From Chrysochromulina parva (Eukaryota > Haptophyta > Prymnesiales > Chrysochromulinaceae): 16,581 nt of DNA. Location: positions 1 through 16,581 of the forward strand of contig PJAB01001174.1 in assembly GCA_002887195.1 (NCBI GenBank). The letters run 5' to 3'. Shown one piece after another: positions 7,870 to 15,273 of this stretch. A program made the position numbers and the translations under genes. Every line of letters begins with the position of its first letter. Within the stretch, counting starts at the first letter, position 1. A model generated the notes under the pieces. That model did no database searches, was not told where the DNA came from, and saw only the letters and a program-made list of their open reading frames with translations.

Positions 7870-9723
7870 ATGCCTCAAAGTTCGGAATTTGGGCAACTTG
7901 TAGTTTGGATTTTGGCCGGCAAACGGCGCGGGTCGATCTACCCCTCGTGGATGCCGATTCGGCTCGTTGCGGACGAGGGCCATGGCGGTTTAGTTTCCTC
8001 CACTGATGGCGTGCTCGAGTCTGGTGGGATCCGCGAGTTGTCCGAGGAATCCTTGGACAGCAGCTTGGATAAGGTGGGCTCGTCACCGCCTCAGCCTCCG
8101 CCTCCGCCACCCTCGCCGCTACCACCAGCGCCGCCACCACCACCACCGCCGCCACCGCCTTTGCCACCGCCGCCACCACCACCGTGGCCTCCTCCTCCAC
8201 CACCTCCGCCTCCTCCTCCGCCACCGCCTCCACCTCCTCCTCCACCGCCGCCACCGCCTTTGCCCCCGCCACCGTTGCATCCACCTCCTCCGCCAATGCG
8301 TCCCATCCACCCATTTGCCTACACCGTGGACGCTTGCTATTACGTGACCCCGCTGGTGGACGGCCGTATGACATGCACCTCGGAGGAAGAAGGCTACGGC
8401 GCGATCGCGTGCTGCCACGACGACCCGTCGGTAGCCGACACCGCGGAGCCCACACAGGGCACGTGCGCTCTGTCCATTTGCGCCGATGACCCCACAGGCA
8501 CCCCACCCAAGACGATCGGCGTTGATGGGAAGCCTATCGATGGGCGTAACGCGACGTACCGAGAGGCATCGCTCGAGTGCCACGCGCACGGGATGCGCCT
8601 GTGCTTGCCCGACGAGCTCAAAGGTTGCTGCGGCTGCGGCCAGGACCTCCAGCACCGGCTTACAGGGGTGCACCGGCTCACGTGGACTGAAGGCCTGTGC
8701 AACCCGGCTCTCGGTCCCCACAGCCCACAGCTCATTGCCCTCATGGCGCTGATGCTGCTGCTCTCGTTGCTCTCGAGCCTGGTGGTCTGCTGGAACAGCC
8801 GCCGGTGTGCCGACGCGTGTGGGCTGCTGTGGGCCGGCGCCCGCGAGGCTTGCAATCTACTCTTCTGGGGCTACACGCAGCTGCACGATGACGCCCCCCC
8901 GAGAAAGGGCCGAAAGGGCTCAGGATCCTTCGCCGCCGCCGCTGCCTTCGGGCAAGGGTCGGCGGCTGAAGAAAAGTACCACGACAAGAACTGGCGGTCT
9001 TCTCCTTCCCCCTCGAGGGCGCCGCACAGCCACGGGGACGGCCCCAGACCCTCAAAGGCGATGCTCGAGTACGAACTGGCCAAAAAGGAGCGCGAGTTTC
9101 TCGAGGTGAAGGAGCAGCTCCAGTCCCTCAGCGTGCAGGAGCGGGCCTCGCCCGCGGCGCAGCTGCACAACATGGCAGTGGTCACGCCCGGGTCCAAAAT
9201 CGAGGCGTACGCCAAGACGCTCGGAGCGCTCACACCGCTCGCTCTGGAGCCATGGAACTCCAGCACGCACGTGCCTACCCCCAAGCCGTATTCTGCTGAG
9301 TCGAAGCGCCAATACCCAGGCGGTGCGGTGGCCGAGGTCTTTGACCTCGAGAACGAATTCCTTCTAGGCAAGAGGCCATCCCCAGAGAAGCACACCGGCC
9401 CCTCCACGCCCGGCAAGGGGCCCCGCACGCCCACCGCCAAACCTGGCTCGCCCAAATCTGTCAGTTCCGTCAGTGTCGCCTCACCCTCGGGCTCCTCCGC
9501 TGCCGGCTCGCCTTCGTCCGTCCCGATGAAGCCCGGCAAGGCGCGCGACAAGGTGAAGGCGCAGCTGCGCTTTGCGCGTGAGCAGCTTCAGCTGGCGACG
9601 CAGGCGGTGCTCTCAGCGCGACGATCGATCGCCGAGTACAAGTTTTCCGAGTATGACTTCTTCGGCGACCGTGGGCAAATCCTCCCGACCGATTCGGTAA
9701 GAGCATCGCCATCCACAAAGTGA
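7870..9723 (+). CDS. Polyproline / Cys-rich single-pass membrane protein with long cytoplasmic tail
   Basis: A 617-residue frame. Residues 73-142 are almost pure proline, extensin-like. Residues 150-277 hold twelve cysteines (156, 169, 181, 182, 199, 204, 237, 245, 253, 254, 256, 277) and the pattern ATYREASLECHAHGMRLCLP, DELKGCCGCG, LTWT. This matches a Cys-rich domain repeated in many microalgal (notably haptophyte) surface proteins; I believe it is DUF7495-like, recalled and not searched. NAT at 227 is a possible N-glycosylation site. Residues 287-307 form one hydrophobic span. The tail (308-617) has a charged helix (398-421), an S/T-P-rich stretch (510-555) and a second basic helix (555-590). 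The first 70 residues lack a convincing signal peptide, so the true start may be in an unseen upstream exon. Role unknown; the shape suggests a cell-surface or wall-linked receptor or anchor. Confidence 0.75.
   Translation: MPQSSEFGQLVVWILAGKRRGSIYPSWMPIRLVADEGHGGLVSSTDGVLESGGIRELSEESLDSSLDKVGSSPPQPPPPPPSPLPPAPPPPPPPPPPLPPPPPPPWPPPPPPPPPPPPPPPPPPPPPPPPLPPPPLHPPPPPMRPIHPFAYTVDACYYVTPLVDGRMTCTSEEEGYGAIACCHDDPSVADTAEPTQGTCALSICADDPTGTPPKTIGVDGKPIDGRNATYREASLECHAHGMRLCLPDELKGCCGCGQDLQHRLTGVHRLTWTEGLCNPALGPHSPQLIALMALMLLLSLLSSLVVCWNSRRCADACGLLWAGAREACNLLFWGYTQLHDDAPPRKGRKGSGSFAAAAAFGQGSAAEEKYHDKNWRSSPSPSRAPHSHGDGPRPSKAMLEYELAKKEREFLEVKEQLQSLSVQERASPAAQLHNMAVVTPGSKIEAYAKTLGALTPLALEPWNSSTHVPTPKPYSAESKRQYPGGAVAEVFDLENEFLLGKRPSPEKHTGPSTPGKGPRTPTAKPGSPKSVSSVSVASPSGSSAAGSPSSVPMKPGKARDKVKAQLRFAREQLQLATQAVLSARRSIAEYKFSEYDFFGDRGQILPTDSVRASPSTK
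8086..8295 (+). repeat. Polyproline-coding low-complexity tract
   Basis: About 210 bp of CCN codons (CCG, CCA, CCT, CCC mixed) code for residues 73-142, broken by occasional S, L, A, W, H. The synonymous mix argues for selection on the protein and not a simple slippage product. The opposite strand reads as polyglycine and is a shadow. Confidence 0.95.
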
Positions 9724-9795
9724 CCAAGTGAGGTGGAGCGAGCAAAGTGGCATGGCCAGCGAGGTACCTGCGAGGCCGCGGCTGCGCTTCGAGGC

Positions 9796-9834
9796 ATCGG
9801 CACAAGACGATCGGCACAAGACGATCGGGCACAA
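9796..9834 (+). repeat. Tandem 14-bp repeat
   Basis: ATCGGCACAAGACG occurs twice head to tail (9796-9809, 9810-9823) with a partial third copy to 9834 containing an extra G. It is about 70 bp past the stop codon at 9723, so it probably lies in the 3' UTR. Confidence 0.9.
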
Positions 9835-10039
9835 CTTGAGACAGCCTGCGTCGGCGAGGAGCACATACTATGGCGTTCGTAGACTTTTCACTTTAGGTGC
9901 GTGCGATCAGAGTGCCAGAAAAATGGAGCAAGCGAACAGAAGTGCGAAGAGCGACGGATGAGAGTGTGCGCATGGAACGCGTTACCGCCGTCCGCGGCGC
10001 CGACGTAACTCGGTAACGTAACGCGAACGGTCCACCCGG

Positions 10040-10060
10040 GGGGGCGAGACATGCGCCCCC
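10040..10060. repeat. GC-rich hairpin
   Basis: GGGGGCG (10040-10046) and CGCCCCC (10054-10060) are perfect complements around a 7-nt loop. The role is unknown. It lies between two convergent genes and is not followed by a T-run. Confidence 0.6.
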
Positions 10061-10628
10061 GCGCGCATCGGCGGTCGGGTGAGGTAGTCAGGTGATCGAT
10101 CGAATCGAACCACCCGTGTGTGCGGGCGCGGGCGGGTCCCGGGCCGGGGCGCGTGCCGAAGCGGTGCCGGACCCCACCCTCTCACTCCGCTCCGTCGGGA
10201 TGCCGACACCACTCCACGGCACCACAGAGCGAACACAAGCGAACACTCGGGCGACAGAGCCGCGACGACGCGACTGTTCTCTCTAACTCTATTGATCGCC
10301 GTCCCGCGTGTCGGGGCGGTCGAGGCTCGAATGTCGTTGAATGGTTCGACGAGTGTTTGGCTTGGCGAGTTTGGTTACAAGCCCTGCACTGCAATTCGAG
10401 GGAAGAAGCCCTGCAATTCGAGCGTCACGAGCCCTGCCCAGCATGTGCCAGCAACTACCGTGTGCGTATACCAGCAACTGGCGACTTAGCTTTGCTTCTT
10501 GATATCTGGCACCAGCTGCTGAAGCCCACACATGGCGCGCAACACCGGGATCTTTGACAGTACAAGCCGCCACATGGCCAGCCACCCTGTGGCAATGCAA
10601 CGTGCACTCGTGGGCTTTTTGGACAGGG

Positions 10629-10823
10629 TCAGGATAAGTGCGGGATTTCGTGAGCGTGCGCACGCAGCGCACCGAGCGCGATCGCACCCACGACAAGTAG
10701 CAACGTCAGCGCCACAATGGGCGCTGCCGTGGCCACGCTCGAATGCTCGTCCATGGGACCTTGCTTGTCGTCATGTCTACCCTCTACCGGTACCGGTAAA
10801 AGTTCTCCCATCAATCCAGTCAT
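10629..10823 (-). CDS. Candidate small single-pass membrane protein
   Basis: A 64-codon frame from ATG 10823, or 41 codons from the internal ATG at 10754. Most of the shorter form is one hydrophobic helix (VATAAPIVALTLLLVVGAIALGAL) flanked by an acidic N-side (MDEHSS) and a His-rich C-terminus (RAHAHEIPHLS). The codons in the hydrophobic part favour G or C at the third position like the confirmed genes. A 14-bp perfect palindrome (10785-10798) lies inside the longer form and upstream of the shorter one, which slightly favours the shorter start. I do not recognise a family. It could equally be the last exon of a longer gene, or chance. Confidence 0.35.
   Translation of the reverse strand: MTGLMGELLPVPVEGRHDDKQGPMDEHSSVATAAPIVALTLLLVVGAIALGALRAHAHEIPHLS
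10785..10798. repeat. 14-bp perfect palindrome
   Basis: TACCGGTACCGGTA reads the same on both strands. It sits about 31 bp upstream of the ATG at 10754 of the candidate small gene and could be an operator-like dimer site. No function is demonstrated. Confidence 0.6.
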
Positions 10824-11018
10824 GATCCCGCCCCAAACTATTTGTAAGAGGGGCTCCCCGTAGGCCGTACCCAAACAACACTCACGCAAACTCGACCAAA
10901 CTCGAGGTGTGATGAAAATCGATAATGCAGATGTGGTCAGTCCCAGGAGAGGTGCAGGTGTGTGGTAGAGCGGCCAGTCGACCGCGCTACCATCCGCACT
11001 TTTCCTCTCCTCTTGTAC

Positions 11019-11036
11019 GTCAGTCAGTCAGTCAGT
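11019..11036 (+). repeat. (GTCA)4 tetranucleotide repeat
   Basis: Four and a half copies of GTCA run directly into the dispersed element that starts at 11033. Confidence 0.9.
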
Positions 11037-11066
11037 TTCGTCGCCGGGTCCCCCCGCGCTCACCAC
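11033..11066 (+). repeat. Dispersed ~34-bp element, copy 1
   Basis: Starts CAGTTTCGTCGC and ends GGTCCCCCCGCGCTCACCAC. It aligns over its length with 13586-13618, with one substitution and three single-base indels. Outside these limits the two places do not resemble each other, so this is a short dispersed repeat or a shared site and not a segmental duplication. Confidence 0.75.
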
Positions 11067-11091
11067 GCCTGGGTGACCTGCGGTGTGGATT

Positions 11092-11113
11092 CGATCGTAT
11101 AGGTATACGATCG
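11092..11113. repeat. 22-bp near-perfect palindrome
   Basis: CGATCGTATA and TATACGATCG are exact inverted copies separated by GG. It is 26 bp from the dispersed element. It could be a protein-binding dimer site, a hairpin in RNA, or the end of a decayed mobile element. Confidence 0.85.
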
Positions 11114-11727
11114 TTGGCGGACCCGGACGAAAAATGCTAAATGGCGGATTTCTACTCGGAGAACGAGCGATGAATGGCCTTTTTTTCTTCTCAGATGAAG
11201 CGACTTCCAGCAGGTCTTATGTGCTAAGAGTTGAAACGCAGGACGAATGAAAGTAGGAAATGCCAGCTGCGTCGACTGGAACGATCTGTTCACTGTTGGA
11301 ATCAGAGTATGCTTGAACCGAACCCCCGGAAGCGGAACTCTCTACTTTCGATACCCCTCTAGAAGAATCCCACTCCCGCAGTGCGGAGTGCGCAGACCCT
11401 CCCCGCACATGCTCACATCGAGGAGAAAACGATGATGAAGAGATCAAGCCAAAATGGGGATCATGATGGGGATGTTCTCAGTTCTGGTAACCAAAGCAGA
11501 AAGCAAGACGCAAAAGACGCGCCCGAGTGCGTGTGCAAAGGCGAGCAACATCCAGACATGAGACAAGCTCATCGAGTGTCCGATCAGCATGGGCGGCGGT
11601 CCCCGCACCCAGCCAGGAGGTTGCGCGAATGTGGCAGCCAAGCCAGTGGCTGACCAGGCGACCACGGGAGCGTGTTTTGAACACATAACAGCCGTTAGCG
11701 CGCGGGCGGGAACCATGGCGGCAACGC

Positions 11728-12312
11728 TCAATGTTGATGCCCGCCCTTTGCGCGCGCATTTGCCGGCCAGGCTTTGTCGAAAACAAAGTCAACAGCCTTC
11801 TCGACTGGCTTATCGACACAGAAAGGCAACGCCGGAATGAGCGAGAGTCCGACGATCGATGGGCCCCATTTGGTGAAGCGACCAACCTTGGCGAATGCGT
11901 ACTGAGCTCCGTGCACTGCCTGGTGGATGATCACCATTGGCAGATAAAGCGATGCGAGGCCGTGGAAGGTGGACTGGTGCACAAACACACGAGCCGGATC
12001 TCCATCTGGCTTCTGCGTCTCATGGTAGGTATGCAGGCCCACCTCACCACCGACATATGCGAAGGCGATGCCGTACGAAGCTTTCACGGCCCACTGAGGC
12101 ACGACCGGTCGCAGCCCTTCGCCGACGTCAGATGCGTATGCTGTGTACCGAATGTTGGATAGAGCTGCGGCCTTGGCCTTGGCTCCCGCGGCCGCGAGCA
12201 TCTTTGCCTTCACTTGGAAGAGCTGCCGCATGCGCATGCCGAATGCACTATAGCGCTCGAGGCCGCGCTCCGCCGCCTCCGTCGCTCCATTATCTTCGAG
12301 AGGGCGCTCCAT
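11728..12312 (-). CDS. MTFP1: Mitochondrial fission process protein 1 (MTFP1/MTP18) family
   Basis: A single-exon protein of 194 residues from ATG 12312; animal MTFP1 is slightly shorter (166 aa in human). After a basic amphipathic N-terminus (about 17-52), residues 53-75 give the family opening NIRYTAYASDVGEGLRPVVP. Hydrophobic segments lie at about 76-92, 117-134 and 150-166, with the conserved region HQSTFHGLASLYLPMVIIHQ and SLIPALPFCVDKPVEKAVD near the end. In animals the protein sits in the mitochondrial inner membrane and promotes fission with DRP1. The same location is inferred here. The extra N-terminal 20-30 residues may act in import. The start is supported by the family core beginning well downstream of it. 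Confidence 0.92.
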   Translation of the reverse strand: MERPLEDNGATEAAERGLERYSAFGMRMRQLFQVKAKMLAAAGAKAKAAALSNIRYTAYASDVGEGLRPVVPQWAVKASYGIAFAYVGGEVGLHTYHETQKPDGDPARVFVHQSTFHGLASLYLPMVIIHQAVHGAQYAFAKVGRFTKWGPSIVGLSLIPALPFCVDKPVEKAVDFVFDKAWPANARAKGGHQH

Positions 12313-12653
12313 GATTGTGCTCGTTCGTTCGATTCAGGGCCCTCTCGGTCAGACACACACCCACAAGCCCCGAAGCTGCAAGCTCCATGATGGTGCACGA
12401 GGAAGAGTTCGAGGAAGCAATCTGTGAACGTTAACATGACATGTGCTCATGAAGAGAGAAGACAGCGACCTCGCCCTCCTCGAGCGTGTCGGACCGTCTG
12501 TCAGGTTCCACGCCATTTCCGACCTTGAAAGCCACGCTACAAGCCACGCTCCTAGTGACCCAAAGCCACGCTCGGGGGACGTTTGCAGCGGCTCACTCGT
12601 GGACAACTGAAGAGTGTCGCTGAGTCGCTCGTAATGTATTAAGTCACTCCTCC
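12313..12653. promoter_or_regulatory. Upstream region of the MTFP1 gene
   Basis: This 341-bp gap holds the promoter of MTFP1 and the 3' end of the Lys-rich gene. No coding frame is supported. Its clearest feature is the triple AAGCCACGCT motif listed separately. Confidence 0.45.
12529..12572 (-). repeat. Three copies of AGCGTGGCTT upstream of MTFP1
   Basis: AAGCCACGCT on the plus strand occurs exactly at 12529-12538, 12541-12550 and 12563-12572, about 217-260 bp upstream of the MTFP1 ATG at 12312. Exact repetition with unequal spacing (2 and 12 bp gaps) fits clustered factor-binding sites better than a tandem repeat. Confidence 0.6.
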
Positions 12654-13534
12654 TTACTCTCTCGCATGCGAGCGCTCCTCTGCTGCAGCACCGTGATCGT
12701 CTCTTCTCGATGACTCACCACCCGCGGCCTGGTCCTCGCGCGGCGGTGGCCGCTGCTCCTGCTGCTGGTCGTCCTCGTCGTGTCGCGGCGCTGCGCCGGG
12801 CCCTGCGCCGGGGCTCTCGCTCTCGCGCTTGCGCCGCTTGGAGGCGTAAAGCTCCTCCTCCTTCGCCTCCTTCTCCTCCTCGTCGTCGTCCGAGGACGAG
12901 GAGTCGCTCAGGTCTCTCTTCTTCTTGTGCTTGTCCTCCGCGCTCTTGTGCTTGTCCTTCTTCTTCTTGCTCTTGTCCTTGTGCTCCTTGCGGTTGTGCT
13001 TCTCCTTCTTGTGCTTCTTCGCCTTCTTCTCCTTCTTCTCCTTCTTCTTCTCGCGCTCGCGCTTGCGCTCCTTGCGTTCCGCCTTCTCCTCGCGTCGCTC
13101 CCGCCTGCGCATCGGCGATACCAGAGCCGACGTGCCAGTACCCGCGCGCCGGGACGAGAAAGGGTCGGCATGCAGGCGTGGGCCAGGGAGCATGGAGTGC
13201 GAACGCGCTGGGTTGGCGCGTACTTGCTCTGGAACGGATCGAAGACGCTGATATCGGAGCTTGAGCTGCTATCCGAGTTATTCTCCAACAACTTTTTGCG
13301 CTGCCGCTCGAGAAGTAGCTTGTAGTCCGCGTCACCACTGCCACTCGGTTCCTCGTCGCGCTCTGGAGCCTTAGAGCTGTTGGCCTCGAGGCGCTTCTTG
13401 AGGATTTCTGACGCCATCGCGGCCGCCTTGGCCTGGCGAGCCGCAGCAGCCTCGCGGTTCGCCTTCTTATCCAGCACTGCACGCACCGGGTCGTCGCGCC
13501 ATTTAGACGACATGGCGTCCATGTTGTGTACCAT
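12654..13534 (-). CDS. Lys/Glu-rich nuclear-type protein, two exons
   Basis: Exon 1 is 13224-13534 (ATG at 13534; further in-frame ATGs at 13522 and 13513) and exon 2 is 12654-13104. Joining them removes a 119-bp GT-AG intron and gives 253 residues in one frame, reading FQSK|RERREEKAERK. Residues 1-50 are helical and basic (SSKWRDDPVRAVLDKKANRE). A Ser/Asp run follows at 88-94. Residues 105-175 are almost entirely K, R, E and H in KKEKK-type blocks. Then come SDSSSSDDDEEE, a KRRKRES nuclear-signal-like patch and a Q/P/E-rich tail. Such composition is typical of splicing-associated and nucleolar proteins, and Ser-Asp runs suit casein kinase 2. I do not recognise an orthologue. Without the intron each frame alone gives an implausible end, which supports the splice. 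Confidence 0.8.
13105..13223 (-). other. Intron of the Lys-rich gene (phase 2)
   Basis: The donor AA|GTACGC at 13223 and acceptor GCGCAG|G at 13105 keep the frame, and the total coding length (762 nt) divides by three. A different donor inside the interval (for example GTTCGC at about 13205) is possible but would leave extra residues unlike the flanking sequence. Confidence 0.65.
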
Positions 13535-13585
13535 GTGGCTCTCCTATTGAGTATGAATAATTTGCTGTGAAGAGCTGACAGCTAA

Positions 13586-13618
13586 CAGTTTTCGTCGCGG
13601 TCCCCCCGCGCTCATCAC
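13586..13618 (+). repeat. Dispersed ~33-bp element, copy 2
   Basis: Starts CAGTTTTCGTCGC and ends GGTCCCCCCGCGCTCATCAC, and matches the copy at 11033-11066. It lies in the 180-bp gap between the Lys-rich gene start and the glycosyltransferase stop. Confidence 0.75.
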
Positions 13619-13714
13619 ACCGTCTCAAAGTACGGCTCCGCAGCCACCGGGTCCTTCGAACTCCGCAAGCAGAGCAACACGGAACACGGTGTAGTGCTAC
13701 ACCAAAGTGATCGG

Positions 13715-15013
13715 TCAAGCACCTCTTCCTTTGAAATGCCCAAAGACGTCGCAGCAGTGATCCCACCGCGGCTTCCCGGGAGTACGCTGCAGCCGCCGGC
13801 CGTTGAGCCCCAGCCATGCACCCAGGGCGCCCGGCTTGCCGCCTTCTTCGTCTTTTCGGGCCCCGCACATTGTAGTTGTCAAGTTGAAGAGCGTCAGGTT
13901 CGCCTCCGGCCCAGGCCTCCACCGAACCATCGCACCCCTGTCGGGAAAGAAGCCATTGCTCGCTGCCAGCTGCGTGTTGAGCCGCCCGACGGCGATCGAA
14001 ATGTTCTCGTAGTAGCGCTTGTACTGTGCCATTATGGCCAGGCGTTGCCTGACCATCATCTTCTTCGCATCCGCGTAGTTGGCGCGCATACGAACAGTGC
14101 CCGCGGCCACATCCTTCTCGCAACTGGCAGCCACCTTGCTGCCCGCGGATTTCGCCGCTTCGCTGCGCGTGTCAGCTACCTTGCATGCCTCCGTCATCAA
14201 GCACCCAAAGCACACGCAGCTTAGCCCGCTCAGCCGCGTGTCCTGGAAGACAGCTCGCCATCCGGAGAGCCAGAGCCGCGTCGAGAATTCCCAATCATGA
14301 TAATGGCCATTGTGGCCCGGCACGCTGAAGCCCTCGTTGAAGCCACCGACATCATGGAAGGCGGCTCGCCGTAGGAAGAGCGGCCCGACGTCCACGAGTG
14401 CCGCGTACTGCGCGCGAATCGACGAGCCATTCCACCAATTGAGCTTGGTATTGATGCGCCGCTCGAAGCGCATCGTCGCGTTGATCCCCTCGCCGAAAGC
14501 GCCAGACCAGCGAAAATTCATCGGCGTCATCGACCAGGTGCGCCAGCCGATGGCTGCGAGCGCCGGGTCGTCGAGCATCATCCGCTCGAGCGCCTGAATG
14601 TATGAGCAATGCAAAGGTGGTGGCATGTCGTCCTGCACGAAGCCAATCATCGGCGCCCGCGCGAGCTGTGCGAGCGCATTGTAGCCGCGAATCTCGTGCA
14701 GGTTGTGATCAAAGAGCAGCCTATCAGCCGTGGTATTCAGCCACGCCAAGTCGTGCGAGTCCCGGCTGTCCACGTGCACAAGCAGCTCGACGCCGGGACA
14801 TTTTTTCCAATTGGCGAGCTTCCGAATGTTCTTTGACATACGATAGTACTGCATGATGATCGACAGCCGTGGTGGTGGTGGCTGGGGCAGCTGTGGCCAC
14901 TGCTTCCATAATTGAACACCGTACAGTGCTAAAGCGCGTGCGCCGTCGCCGACCGGTGGCAGATGGGCCGGCATGCCGGCATCGTTACAACAATGACAAT
15001 TCACACGAGTCAT
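13715..15013 (-). CDS. GT-A fold, GT2-like glycosyltransferase
   Basis: A 432-residue single-exon protein from ATG 15013. The fold opens at residues 49-60 (RLSIIMQYYRMS) with VHVDSRD near 79-85. A DxD-like metal and nucleotide-sugar site is QDDM (D128, D129) after PMIGFV. GPLFLRRAAFHDVGGFNEGF (210-229) and HYHDWEFSTRLWLSGW (237-252) match the acceptor/base region of GT2 enzymes, with D240 and E242 as likely key acids. Possible N-glycosylation sites include NTT 93, NAT 178 and NGS 195, and many cysteines follow after 265, suggesting a secretory-pathway enzyme. Yet the first 48 residues hold no signal peptide or anchor, so an upstream exon may be missing. Donor and product cannot be told. The last 50 residues (after CGARKDEEGG) look atypical and could be intron read-through. 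Confidence 0.8.
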   Translation of the reverse strand: MTRVNCHCCNDAGMPAHLPPVGDGARALALYGVQLWKQWPQLPQPPPPRLSIIMQYYRMSKNIRKLANWKKCPGVELLVHVDSRDSHDLAWLNTTADRLLFDHNLHEIRGYNALAQLARAPMIGFVQDDMPPPLHCSYIQALERMMLDDPALAAIGWRTWSMTPMNFRWSGAFGEGINATMRFERRINTKLNWWNGSSIRAQYAALVDVGPLFLRRAAFHDVGGFNEGFSVPGHNGHYHDWEFSTRLWLSGWRAVFQDTRLSGLSCVCFGCLMTEACKVADTRSEAAKSAGSKVAASCEKDVAAGTVRMRANYADAKKMMVRQRLAIMAQYKRYYENISIAVGRLNTQLAASNGFFPDRGAMVRWRPGPEANLTLFNLTTTMCGARKDEEGGKPGALGAWLGLNGRRLQRTPGKPRWDHCCDVFGHFKGRGA

Positions 15014-15273
15014 TCACAGGGTTTTTTTAGGGTTGTTTCTGCAGGTGTTTCGACAACCAAGACACCTCGACTTCACACGTCACAAGAGACGCGGGTCGGC
15101 TTGTAACAGTAAACACACGCGACGCACCCTCGCACGGACCGATTCGACCTTGAAAACACTGCTGCCGCAAGCCCGAACACGGCACGCCAACAGACCGCTC
15201 TTCCGCACCACATGCTCTCGTCTCTGGCGTCCGCTGCCGCACTCCATTCAGCACCGCTCTTCCGGGCGCGTGA

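Larger units (their letters stand above)
9724..10628. other. Intergenic region, 3' of the surface-protein gene
   Basis: I see no supported gene in these 905 bp. Frames present here lack domains and have erratic composition. Besides the 14-bp tandem repeat and the GC hairpin listed separately, it has CGCGTTAC (9978-9985) with GTAACGCG as its inverted partner near 10018-10025, and imperfect duplications of AAGCCCTGCA (10379-10388, 10406-10415) and GCAATTCGAG (10391-10400, 10413-10422). No tRNA with proper A and B boxes was found on either strand. Confidence 0.5.
10824..11727. other. Intergenic region, 3' of the MTFP1 gene
   Basis: No supported gene in these 904 bp. A minus-strand frame at 11444-11716 is hydrophobic but has no recognisable motif and abuts the MTFP1 stop. 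The region carries a tetranucleotide repeat, a 22-bp inverted repeat and one copy of a dispersed element (listed separately). It also has a hairpin at 10964-10991 (GGTAGAGCGG / CCGCGCTACC, one mismatch) followed by TTTT at 10999-11002. Confidence 0.5.

Noticed and set aside
7772..8506. Minus-strand frames rich in Gly, Ala/Val/Glu or Trp/Arg opposite the polyproline gene
   Set aside because: They are products of the proline-codon tract read in reverse; the plus-strand frame has a conserved Cys-rich domain and a membrane span.
10082..10113. GGTTCGATTCG on the minus strand as a possible tRNA B box
   Set aside because: It lacks the closing CC, no acceptor or anticodon stem can be paired around it, and no A box lies at the right distance.
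10120..10557. Plus-strand frame of 145 codons between the convergent genes
   Set aside because: The first half is R/P/S-rich read-through of GC-rich DNA and the second half covers imperfect duplications. No domain and no coding-like composition.
11444..11716. Hydrophobic minus-strand frame directly downstream of MTFP1
   Set aside because: The hydrophobic runs are irregular, no family is recognised and it occupies the expected MTFP1 3' UTR. Kept only as a note in the intergenic entry.
12710..13325. Plus-strand frames opposite the Lys-rich gene (Leu/Val- or Ser/Arg-rich)
   Set aside because: They are the reverse of AAG/GAG codon runs. The minus-strand two-exon gene has coherent nuclear-protein features.
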